Source of the DNA: Brevibacillus parabrevis
Lineage (GTDB): Bacteria > Bacillota > Bacilli > Brevibacillales > Brevibacillaceae
Reading direction: 5' to 3'
Assembly (NCBI RefSeq): GCF_003710905.1
Contig: NZ_RHHV01000002.1
Coordinates: 124,001 to 188,000, forward strand
DNA length: 64,000 nucleotides
This document shows, piece after piece, positions 17,537 through 25,173 of this stretch. The position numbers and the translations under genes are program-made. How positions within the stretch are numbered: the first letter of the stretch is position 1; the number at the start of each line of letters is the position of its first letter. The notes beneath the pieces are model-generated. The model searched no databases, was not told the DNA's origin, and saw only the letters and a list, made by a program, of their open reading frames with translations.

Positions 17537-17662
17537 TTACTTCGCGGAAGAAGCAGCAACGCGCAACTGCTCATTTTTCATCAGAAGAGTAGAGAAGTTT
17601 TGAACAGAGGCAGAGAAAGGCTTTTTGCCACCTTTACTTTTAAAAGTTGGGACCATAACCAT
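17537..17662 (-). CDS. 41-residue peptide, candidate precursor or secreted peptide
   Basis: Short gene ending the minus-strand operon. It reads MVMVPTFKSKGGKKPFSASV at the N-terminus and ends VAASSAK. Support for coding is an excellent ribosome site (AAAGGAGG, eight bases before the ATG; a GTG one codon earlier is also possible), position 52 bases after a gene on the same strand, and a strong terminator right after. It is basic, has a Gly-Gly at 11-12 and Ser/Thr-rich stretches, and no membrane segment. Upstream in the same operon are an ABC exporter and two GNAT-like proteins, a layout seen with modified or exported peptides. The precursor role is inference; I recognise no family. Confidence 0.6.
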   Translation of the reverse strand: MVMVPTFKSKGGKKPFSASVQNFSTLLMKNEQLRVAASSAK

Positions 17663-17678
17663 CACGTAGTCCTCCTTT

Positions 17679-17706
17679 CCTATGGTATGGGAATATCTTC
17701 TATAGG
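17679..17706 (-). other. Short inverted repeat before the peptide gene
   Basis: CCTAT and ATAGG flank an AT-rich loop between the second GNAT-like gene and the peptide ribosome site. Its left arm touches that ribosome site, so it might influence processing or translation. Weak by itself. Confidence 0.3.
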
Positions 17707-17713
17707 ATAGCAT

Positions 17714-18250
17714 TTAAGTTTCTTTACCGTCAATTGGCTGTTTGGTCATGCCCAAATAGGCGACAAGTCGGGATAGCTCCACTCTGTAGATGTTTTCCTG
17801 ACCAAAATGCCCCTCTTGCTCACCGACAACCTGCGCGAATTTGGAATAAAGCCGATTCAGGTAGTCATCTTCACAACGCGCACAAAACTCAACATATCGC
17901 GCTTGATGATTGACGGCTTGAATCTGCTCTGCGAGATAGCGAAACCCCCGCAAAAACACTCTGCTGCTTCGATAGTCCAGGGAGACGAAGACAGAGTGGA
18001 TGAAAGCAGTCTCCCCGTCTGGAGCTGCTTCCCGCTCCGCATTCATGAATTGATAATGCCCCCAGCCAATCACTTTGGTCGACCCCTCCTCGATCAAAAT
18101 GACTTGCGAGTCGGAAAGAAAACCAAGGAGATGAATGAGAGAGTCGGCGAGCGAAAAGGACGGGCTGAATGCATGACGGTTTTGCAGAAAAAAGAGCGTA
18201 AACCTGGCGTAGTCAAGATCGCTGTTACAGCTTCTAAATTGGACGAGCAT
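17714..18250 (-). CDS. GNAT-like protein B
   Basis: 178-residue protein that looks like a distant GNAT-fold member: IHSVFVSLDYRSSRVFLRGFRYLAEQI occupies the place of the central strand and acyl-CoA loop, but the usual Q/RxxGxG/A glycines are missing (YRSSRVFL). It is related to protein A in the same operon: both begin with S-[ED]-LDY and share R-x2-R-x-FL after the central strand. The start has GCAGGAGGGG. It follows the ABC exporter by 15 bases and precedes the peptide gene. Acyl transfer to the peptide is one hypothesis; a non-catalytic binding role fits the lost loop equally well. Confidence 0.6.
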   Translation of the reverse strand: MLVQFRSCNSDLDYARFTLFFLQNRHAFSPSFSLADSLIHLLGFLSDSQVILIEEGSTKVIGWGHYQFMNAEREAAPDGETAFIHSVFVSLDYRSSRVFLRGFRYLAEQIQAVNHQARYVEFCARCEDDYLNRLYSKFAQVVGEQEGHFGQENIYRVELSRLVAYLGMTKQPIDGKET

Positions 18251-18265
18251 CCCGTTCCCCTCCTG

Positions 18266-20425
18266 CTATTTTTTTCGTTCCAGTATGATTTGTCTGACAT
18301 GGGCATCAATCTCAGGATGTTTGGTCAGGATGTAGAGCAATACTTTGCGTTGCAGCGTCAAACATACGCAAGGCGCAAGGGCCGTCACGGTTGCTGTCCG
18401 GGGAACATCCTCCAGGAGAGCGATTTCGCCAAAATGGTCGCCATCTTCCAGAACGGCAAGCCGGATGCGGCCTGACTTGGCCTCGCCAGACTGTTTGCTG
18501 ACTTCGACACGCCCCCGGGCGATCAGGTAGAACTTTTCACCTGTCTCGCCTTCCGTGATGATCGGCTGTCCGGCTGCGAACGTCTCTGTATTGAACAGAT
18601 GGGAAATATCAGCCAGTACGTCGGAACCGACACCGCGGAAAAACGGGAGCATGGACAAGCGCGCCGGATCGATGGTTGCTTCCTGGCCGCTATCCGAGAT
18701 GGACAAGCCGCTTTGCTTGTCCCACAGCTCTTTGTAGTACCCGTCTTTTGCCAGAAGCTGCATGTGGCTGCCAGCGTCGACGAGCCTGCCTTGTTCAAAC
18801 ACAAAAATTTGATCGACTCCCGTGATGGAAGCGAGGCGGTGTGTGACGGTAATGACTGTCCGATCGCGGGCCAGCCGTTCAAATGTCCGGTTAATCGCCG
18901 CTTCCGCTATCGGATCGAGGGCAGAAGTCGCTTCATCGAGCAAAAGCAGTCGCGGATTGCGCAAAATCGCGCGGGCAATCGCCAAGCGTTGCCGTTGACC
19001 GCCTGAAAAATTGCTGCCTTCGTCCAACACCATCGTGTCGTACTGATCGGGCAGCGTCATGATGAAATCATGAATTTCCGCCTGTTTGGCGGCTTCGACG
19101 ATTTCCTGCTGCGTTGCATCCGGTTTGCCGAGCCGAATATTTTCAAGCAGCGACCCGTGAAACAAAAAATGATCCTGCAAAACAATGCCGAGCTGTTCAC
19201 GGTATGAGCCGCGGTTTAACGATTGCAAGTTTTGGCCGTTTAGCCGGATCGCTCCGGAATCAGGCTCGTAAAAGCCGAGCAAAAGCTGGAGCATCGTGCT
19301 TTTCCCTGAACCGCTGGCACCGACAAAGGCAGCTTTCGTCCCTGCGGGGATGTGCAGGGTCACATCGCGGATCACCGGATGGTCGGACTGGTAGCCAAAC
19401 GTAACACCATCTACAGTCACGTCCGGCACAAGACTTGGGAGCGGCGGAGCGTGCGGGTTGTCGAAAGCTTCGCGCTGCTCCGAAAACACTTTTTGGATGC
19501 GCTCCATGCTGACTTGCGCATCCGTAATGATCGGGAGTGTAAAAGTCAGGTTAAACACAGCGTTGCCCATCGATGTATACATGGTGAAGAAAGCGACGAG
19601 CGAACCGATTGTAATATGGCCTTTGAGGGCGAGATAGGAGCCGAAGCCAATAATCGTGAAGTTGATCAGCAACAGACTGACCATCGGGAGCCGTTCCAAT
19701 TGCGCGTTCATCATATTTTTGCGGTAGCTGCTGAGCAATAGCGACTGGAGCCTCGTGTTGAACTTGGCGATCATGGCTTGTTGTAGGTTGAAGCCTTTGA
19801 TGACTTTTTGCGCCTCCATGTTTTCCTGCACGTCGCTGGTCAGTGCGGCCAGAAGCTCTTTGTAAGCGGAGTTGATCGCTTGGGCGCGCTTGCCAAGCAA
19901 ATACGGTCCGAGAAAAATCACGATTGCTCCTGCCAAAATGCACAAGGCAAGCGTCCATTCGAGATAAAACAGGACAATCGTGCTGATGATGACAACCGCG
20001 AGAGACTGCAACCCTGTCGTGAACAGGACGCCTATAGCTCCTTCGATGGCGGGGAGATCCACGGAAAAATGCGAAACCAAATCACCGGAGCGGGACTTTT
20101 GATAGAAGCCGATCGGCAGATGCTGCATGTGAGCGAACAGCTTTTTTCGCAAATCATTTTGCACACGGGCATTCAGTTTGGCGAGGGCGTAGTCACTGAC
20201 TACTCCTGCGGCAAGGCAGATGACACCCGTGATGCCGAGCACGAGCATGATCAAGCTGAAAAAGCTCATATCTTTTGGCTCAATCGCTTTGTCGATAATG
20301 ATTTTGAAACTGAGGGGAGCAAAAGATATGAAAGCGAGGTCAAGAGCGAGCGTGAGGAAAAACAAAGTGGCCAACAACTTGTGGGGACGTATGTAGCCCA
20401 GTAAGTTTTTGAGAACAGCCAGCAT
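18266..20425 (-). CDS. ABC exporter with C-terminal cyclic-nucleotide-binding domain
   Basis: 719-residue half-transporter. Six-helix exporter membrane domain (about 1-305), nucleotide-binding domain with Walker A GASGSGKST (369-377), signature FSGGQRQR (about 473) and Walker B LLLLDEA (493-499), then a cyclic-nucleotide-binding domain (about 590-713) whose phosphate-binding cassette FGEIALLEDVPRTATV keeps the glycine, glutamate and arginine needed for cAMP or cGMP. ATG 20425 is chosen for its AGAAGGAG site and because it avoids overlap with the upstream gene. No peptidase domain is present. It lies between the two GNAT-like genes and faces the cyclase operon, so nucleotide-gated export of the peptide is an attractive but unproven idea. 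Confidence 0.85.
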   Translation of the reverse strand: MLAVLKNLLGYIRPHKLLATLFFLTLALDLAFISFAPLSFKIIIDKAIEPKDMSFFSLIMLVLGITGVICLAAGVVSDYALAKLNARVQNDLRKKLFAHMQHLPIGFYQKSRSGDLVSHFSVDLPAIEGAIGVLFTTGLQSLAVVIISTIVLFYLEWTLALCILAGAIVIFLGPYLLGKRAQAINSAYKELLAALTSDVQENMEAQKVIKGFNLQQAMIAKFNTRLQSLLLSSYRKNMMNAQLERLPMVSLLLINFTIIGFGSYLALKGHITIGSLVAFFTMYTSMGNAVFNLTFTLPIITDAQVSMERIQKVFSEQREAFDNPHAPPLPSLVPDVTVDGVTFGYQSDHPVIRDVTLHIPAGTKAAFVGASGSGKSTMLQLLLGFYEPDSGAIRLNGQNLQSLNRGSYREQLGIVLQDHFLFHGSLLENIRLGKPDATQQEIVEAAKQAEIHDFIMTLPDQYDTMVLDEGSNFSGGQRQRLAIARAILRNPRLLLLDEATSALDPIAEAAINRTFERLARDRTVITVTHRLASITGVDQIFVFEQGRLVDAGSHMQLLAKDGYYKELWDKQSGLSISDSGQEATIDPARLSMLPFFRGVGSDVLADISHLFNTETFAAGQPIITEGETGEKFYLIARGRVEVSKQSGEAKSGRIRLAVLEDGDHFGEIALLEDVPRTATVTALAPCVCLTLQRKVLLYILTKHPEIDAHVRQIILERKK

Positions 20426-20439
20426 GGTAACGTCTCCTT

Positions 20440-20979
20440 CTATGAGTTGAAAAGCGCCGTTTGACGGAATTGGGAAGCATAGCTTTGCCACTCGGAAAAA
20501 GAAGCCCGATACTCATCGAGCGGACCAGAGTCCGTTTCCAGGCTGGCAGTGAGCGAGGATATTTTGCTGAACAGCCTGCGCAAAGAGTCGTCGGAAGGGG
20601 CAAAAAATCGGAACTCCTGTACCTGTTCCTCGCCATGGGCAAGATACTGCGTGAAATACTGTAAGGCGTACAGAAACAAACGAGTGCAGCGGTGCTCTTC
20701 TGCGATGCAGGCAACTTGGATTTGGACAATATGCCGATCTTCGTACTGGCGTTCACCTGTTCCGCGAATGTACGAAAATGCCCCGATCACCTGATTGTCC
20801 TCGTTGCAAATGAGAAAAGCAGCTTCCCCCATGAGCAGAGGGCTGGCAAGGAAGCTCAGCGTAACGGGGAAAGGGTAAGGCAGGCGAATATGCGCGTAAT
20901 TCTCCAACAAAAATGCCAAATAGGCATCGTAATCCAATTCAGAAGAACAGACGGAAAAGGAGTAGTTCATTTGCTCCAA
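20440..20979 (-). CDS. GNAT-like protein A
   Basis: 179-residue paralogue of protein B, first gene of the minus-strand operon. The segment HIVQIQVACIAEEHRCTRLFL matches the central strand of a GNAT fold, again without the glycine-rich pyrophosphate loop. The start is TTG 20979, with AAGGAGG four bases upstream; an ATG three codons later is the alternative. It ends 14 bases before the exporter. Function unknown; two diverged copies flanking one exporter suggest a two-subunit or two-step role. Confidence 0.6.
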   Translation of the reverse strand: MEQMNYSFSVCSSELDYDAYLAFLLENYAHIRLPYPFPVTLSFLASPLLMGEAAFLICNEDNQVIGAFSYIRGTGERQYEDRHIVQIQVACIAEEHRCTRLFLYALQYFTQYLAHGEEQVQEFRFFAPSDDSLRRLFSKISSLTASLETDSGPLDEYRASFSEWQSYASQFRQTALFNS

Positions 20980-21007
20980 TGCGCCTCCTTGGTTATGTCA
21001 TTGGTTA

Positions 21008-21036
21008 AGAATACCGTATTTTGTACGCATGGTAAA
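21008..21036 (-). promoter_or_regulatory. Candidate promoter of the GNAT/ABC/peptide operon
   Basis: Read on the minus strand: TTTACC, 17 bases, TATTCT, about 30 bases before the TTG start. The divergent cyclase operon starts at 21212, and I could not pick a convincing plus-strand promoter in this gap. Confidence 0.4.
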
Positions 21037-21211
21037 TTGGTCTGATCACAGAAGCGCTGACCATCTGGCGTTCTTTTTGCAAATTTTGACGCAGATAAAA
21101 AGGAATTAGGAGGAAAGGCGCAGAATATTCGATTACCACGATTTTCCCATCCAGCTATCCCGCCTGTTTTCCCATCCAACATGTCGCATCCCATGAAGTG
21201 AGGTTACTGCA

Positions 21212-24200
21212 TTGATCAAAGACGTTGTGAGTCGTTTGTTCACGCATGGACAAACGAAGATCGAAGGGCCGCTTTTCCGGCAAGTTTTGCTGCTGACGCT
21301 TTTTTACACGCTCATCATGATGGCGACTGTCATCGGGACAACTACGGCAGACACGCTGTTTTTGAGTCACTACGACACGAAGCAGCTTAGCTACATGTAT
21401 TTGTATATTACGATAGCGGTTGTGATCGCGGGTATCCTTTTCCAGAAGCTTTCCGAACGAATGCCGGCGCATCGCTTGCTGAATCAATCGATTTTGTATG
21501 TCGGTCTGTTCAGTGTTTTGACGGGACTGGCGTTGAAAACAGGAGCCGCGTGGATTTATCCGGTGATGTTCGTGGGGTATGAAGCGAACAGTGTGTTGGT
21601 TACGATGGCATTTTTTACGTTTATGGCATCCGTACTTGATGCGAGGCAAGCAAAGCTCCACATCGGCACCGTGGCAGCTGGTGGTGTCGGCGGTGCGATT
21701 GTCGGTGGCTTCGTGACCAGTACCATGGCTCCCCTGATCGGCACCGAACAACTGGTTTACGTCTTCGCAGCCCTTGTCTTGTCCGGTTTGTGGTTTGTCA
21801 GACGACTTTCTGCGGCATATGATACGCATGAAAAGCTCACTCCTCCTGATAGCTCTCCTGGAAACGAGCAAGCACCAGACCACCCTCAAGGAAATTTGTT
21901 CAAACAAATCCCCATTCTCAAATACATTGCTGTCATCATCGGGACGATATCCGTCGCCATTACCCTTAGCGATTATCAGTTTAAAATGACGCTGGCGCAA
22001 AGCTTGACAGAAGAAGAGCTGGCCCGGTTTCTCGGCCAATTTTACAGTGTAGCTGGCATCATCTCTTTCATCTTTCAGATTTTTATCTCGACTCGTCTGC
22101 TTACCCGTTATGGAATTGTCCCGTCTTTTCTTGTCATGCCGCTTTGCATGCTGACAAGCTCAGTTGCCTTCTGGTTTGCGCCCGTTCTCGCCGTCGCTGT
22201 TGTCATGAAAGGCAGCTACAGGGCTTTTGCCGAGACGATTCACCAATCGGTCAGCGAGCTGATGTACTTTCCGATTCCGGCTCATTTGCGGGGCAGAGCA
22301 AAAGGACTGGTCAACGGCGTGATCGACTACGGGATGAGCGGTGTGGCAGCCATCTTGCTCATCGTTTTGGCAGACCGCATCAGCTTGACCAGTTTCAGCT
22401 TCATCACGGTGCCCATGCTTGCTGTCGCTGTCATCGCCATTTTTCCCGTGAAAAAAGAATACGTGCACATGCTGCTCGCTACTTTGCGCACCAGACAGGA
22501 AGCGGCGGAGCTTGACTTGTCCGTGTTGCAGGCTCCGTATCTCATCAAGGTGATGGAGGATCGCAGCAAAGAGACGTCTGACATGGAGCGGCTGCAAGCA
22601 TTCCGACTGTTGGCGCGGCTTCCGGGGATTTCGCTGACACGGCATCTGGAAGCGCTTTTGCGGGAAGCTCCGCCCGTGCTGCAAATCGAAGTGTTGCAGT
22701 ATATCGAGCAAGAGAGAGTACCTTCCTGGAAACCGTATGTGTTCCCTTTGCTCCACGCGGAGAATCGCCAACTGCGCGCGCAAGCTATTCAAACATTTGC
22801 GGCATATGCCGATCAAAGTGAAAAAAGAGTGTTGCTGGATTGTTTGCACGACCCTGCCATGGAGATTCAGTTTGCCGCCATTTATGGACTGCTCAAGTAT
22901 TTTGGCCCGGATGAACAGCTGTACGCTTCGCTCCAGAGCTTGCTGCACGATGTCAGCCCATCTGTGCGGCGCCTTGCACTGGCAACAGCGGGTAAACTGG
23001 CCGATGAGCGCTTGCTCCCGGATCTTTTCCAGCAGCTTGCGAACTCCGGATTGAAAAAAGAGGCGCTCGCCGCTTTGTCCGGGTTTCCGGTGGAGACGTT
23101 GCTTATGCAGCTTCAAGCCGAATGGGACCGACCGGAAGCCGACGAGACAATCTCCCATTTCACTGCGCGAATCGTAGGACAGCAGGCTGATGCAAAGACG
23201 TACCCATTTTTACTGCAAGCGTATGAAAAGGCACCGACGAGCATCCGAAGCGAGATCGCAGATGTGCTGGTCAAGCTGAAGACGGAGGAGCCGCAGGACA
23301 GTCAGCGGCTTGCGGGGTTGCTTGAATTGGAAGTGCGGCATGCCCACAATGGACTGCGCGCCTTGCAGGAGCTGAGTCCGCATCCAGACACGGCATTGGT
23401 TATGGATGCTTTGCAATACGAAATAGAAGTGAGCATGAAAAATATGTTTGCCTTGCTGGCGCTGCATTACGAGAGAAGATCGATGGAAATGATCCGGTTC
23501 AATCTGGAAAGCGGCGACGAGCGGCAAAAGGCAAATGCACTGGAAGCGCTGGATCAATGGCTGTCCAATCAACTGCGTGCGCTAATATTGCCTGTTGTTC
23601 TCGCGAAGTACGACAAGCAGTCGATGCTCAAAAAGGCAGATGCGCATGTATGGCAGTCTCTTTTTGCAAAAGGAGATGCTTGGTTGCAGACTTGCCTGAC
23701 TTATTTGTCCCATGCGGATCGATCCTTCGTCTGGCAGAGCGAAAGAGACTTGACCGAGGAGGAGCACAAACGGCTGACCATCGTGGGCTTCCTCAAACGA
23801 ACAGGCTCATTCTCCGATTTGCCAGGCGGCATATTGGCAAAGCTGGCTGCGCGCATGTCTCATCGCGATGTGGAAAACGGCACGGCGATCATTCGCCAGG
23901 GCGAAATGGGGCAGGCGATGTACTTGCTGCTTCGGGGCGAGGTCGATGTCGTCAAAGATCACCGCGTCCTGCAGCATTTGCAGGAAGGCGAACTTTTTGG
24001 CGAGATGTCCCTGTTTGACAGGGAGGAACGCTCTGCCAGTGTAATCGCCGCTTCTCCGGTCACCATTGGCATGATTGACGAGGAAGAATTTGCGGATTTG
24101 CTGCACGGCAACATGGAGTTTGCCCTGCGCGTAGCGAGTGTGCTGAGCAGGCGCATCAGGGCGATGAATGAGACGGGCGGGGGGCGGAATTTGCAGAGCA

Positions 24201-24706
24201 GGGATGTTCCCGAATTACCCGATCAAGCCAGCCGGACGATTCCGGATGAAGCGGAGAGAGCTGCCCCATCATTGACAGAAAAGCTCATGGTTTTGTTCAA
24301 GGTAGATATGTTTGCCTCCTTGTCCCATAGCCAATTGGCAGCTTTGGCCGAAGGAACCGCAGAAGTGAGGTATCGCGCAGGTGAAACGATCGTCCATTAC
24401 GGTGAGACGGGGGATGCCATGTACGGCATTATCGCGGGCAGCGTTCGTGTGGAGCGCGAAGGACGAGCGATTGCCGAGCTGCACCAGGGGGATGTTTTCG
24501 GCGAGATGGCTCTGTTGGAGCGTTCCCCGCGCTCGGCAACCGTAACAGCGCTGGAGGATGCGAGACTGGTGAAAATCAGTGATGAGCTGTTTTACGATTT
24601 TTGCCTGGAAGACGAGACGGTCATTACAACGATTATCGCGGCACTGGCGGCAAGACTTCGCCGGATGACCGCAGAAGCGGCAAGCGAAGGGGCAGATGTA
24701 CGTTGA
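21212..24706 (+). CDS. MFS/ATP-translocase-like membrane protein with HEAT repeats and two cyclic-nucleotide-binding domains
   Basis: 1164-residue multidomain protein. Residues 1-415 form about twelve membrane segments resembling the ADP/ATP translocase-MFS group; 430-850 is a series of HEAT-like alpha-helical repeats (FPLLHAENRQLRAQAIQTFAAYA, LQSLLHDVSPSVRRLALATAGKLAD); 870-990 and 1032-1150 are cyclic-nucleotide-binding domains with intact cassettes FGEMSLFDREERSASV and FGEMALLERSPRSATV. TTG 21212 follows GTGAGG. It opens an apparent operon containing a CHASE2 adenylate cyclase, so it is a probable cAMP effector. Whether it transports nucleotides or acts as a membrane signalling scaffold is unknown. 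Confidence 0.8.
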   Translation: MIKDVVSRLFTHGQTKIEGPLFRQVLLLTLFYTLIMMATVIGTTTADTLFLSHYDTKQLSYMYLYITIAVVIAGILFQKLSERMPAHRLLNQSILYVGLFSVLTGLALKTGAAWIYPVMFVGYEANSVLVTMAFFTFMASVLDARQAKLHIGTVAAGGVGGAIVGGFVTSTMAPLIGTEQLVYVFAALVLSGLWFVRRLSAAYDTHEKLTPPDSSPGNEQAPDHPQGNLFKQIPILKYIAVIIGTISVAITLSDYQFKMTLAQSLTEEELARFLGQFYSVAGIISFIFQIFISTRLLTRYGIVPSFLVMPLCMLTSSVAFWFAPVLAVAVVMKGSYRAFAETIHQSVSELMYFPIPAHLRGRAKGLVNGVIDYGMSGVAAILLIVLADRISLTSFSFITVPMLAVAVIAIFPVKKEYVHMLLATLRTRQEAAELDLSVLQAPYLIKVMEDRSKETSDMERLQAFRLLARLPGISLTRHLEALLREAPPVLQIEVLQYIEQERVPSWKPYVFPLLHAENRQLRAQAIQTFAAYADQSEKRVLLDCLHDPAMEIQFAAIYGLLKYFGPDEQLYASLQSLLHDVSPSVRRLALATAGKLADERLLPDLFQQLANSGLKKEALAALSGFPVETLLMQLQAEWDRPEADETISHFTARIVGQQADAKTYPFLLQAYEKAPTSIRSEIADVLVKLKTEEPQDSQRLAGLLELEVRHAHNGLRALQELSPHPDTALVMDALQYEIEVSMKNMFALLALHYERRSMEMIRFNLESGDERQKANALEALDQWLSNQLRALILPVVLAKYDKQSMLKKADAHVWQSLFAKGDAWLQTCLTYLSHADRSFVWQSERDLTEEEHKRLTIVGFLKRTGSFSDLPGGILAKLAARMSHRDVENGTAIIRQGEMGQAMYLLLRGEVDVVKDHRVLQHLQEGELFGEMSLFDREERSASVIAASPVTIGMIDEEEFADLLHGNMEFALRVASVLSRRIRAMNETGGGRNLQSRDVPELPDQASRTIPDEAERAAPSLTEKLMVLFKVDMFASLSHSQLAALAEGTAEVRYRAGETIVHYGETGDAMYGIIAGSVRVEREGRAIAELHQGDVFGEMALLERSPRSATVTALEDARLVKISDELFYDFCLEDETVITTIIAALAARLRRMTAEAASEGADVR

Positions 24707-24769
24707 AGCTGAAAATGAGCATGGCACAGGAAGCCGCCCCCGGTTGCTGATAAAGGAGACGAAGGGAAA

Positions 24770-25132
24770 GTGAGTGCATTTAGCCAGTTTGACGTATTGT
24801 TTCTCGCCCATTTGATCGGCGACTATTTGCTGCAAACAGAGTGGATGGCCAAGTACAAGGCGCAGCAGTGGAGACCGCTTTTGGCTCATTGCTTTGTGTA
24901 TACGCTGGTCGTGGGCATTGTAGCGTTTTTGTTTTTGCCGGGAGGACTTTCCTGGTGGGCGATTGGCCTGATTTTTGTCTCCCACGTCATTTTGGACCGC
25001 AGAGGGTTCGTCGGTTTTTGGTATCGTCGCGTAATGGGTGTGACAGACGAGAAGAGCAAATGGCTGATGATTATGGTCGACCAAATTTTCCACCTGATCA
25101 TTCTCGCAGCAGCGGTAAGCATTTCTGCCTGA
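24770..25132 (+). CDS. DUF3307 membrane protein
   Basis: 120-residue membrane protein of the DUF3307 type: HLIGDYLLQTEWMAKYK near the N-terminus, then LLAHCFVYT and SHVILDRRGF, followed by a C-terminal hydrophobic helix (QIFHLIILAAAVSISA). Starts with GTG after AAAGGAGACGAAGGG. Family function is unknown. It sits between the cyclic-nucleotide effector and the cyclase with short gaps. Confidence 0.75.
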   Translation: MSAFSQFDVLFLAHLIGDYLLQTEWMAKYKAQQWRPLLAHCFVYTLVVGIVAFLFLPGGLSWWAIGLIFVSHVILDRRGFVGFWYRRVMGVTDEKSKWLMIMVDQIFHLIILAAAVSISA

Positions 25133-25173
25133 GTCTGAGTGCAGCGACGATGGAGTAAGGAGACGAAAGAGCG

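Noticed and set aside
17519..17710. A 63-codon plus-strand frame opposite the small peptide gene
   Set aside because: No ribosome site; it crosses the better-supported minus-strand peptide gene and starts next to the terminator.
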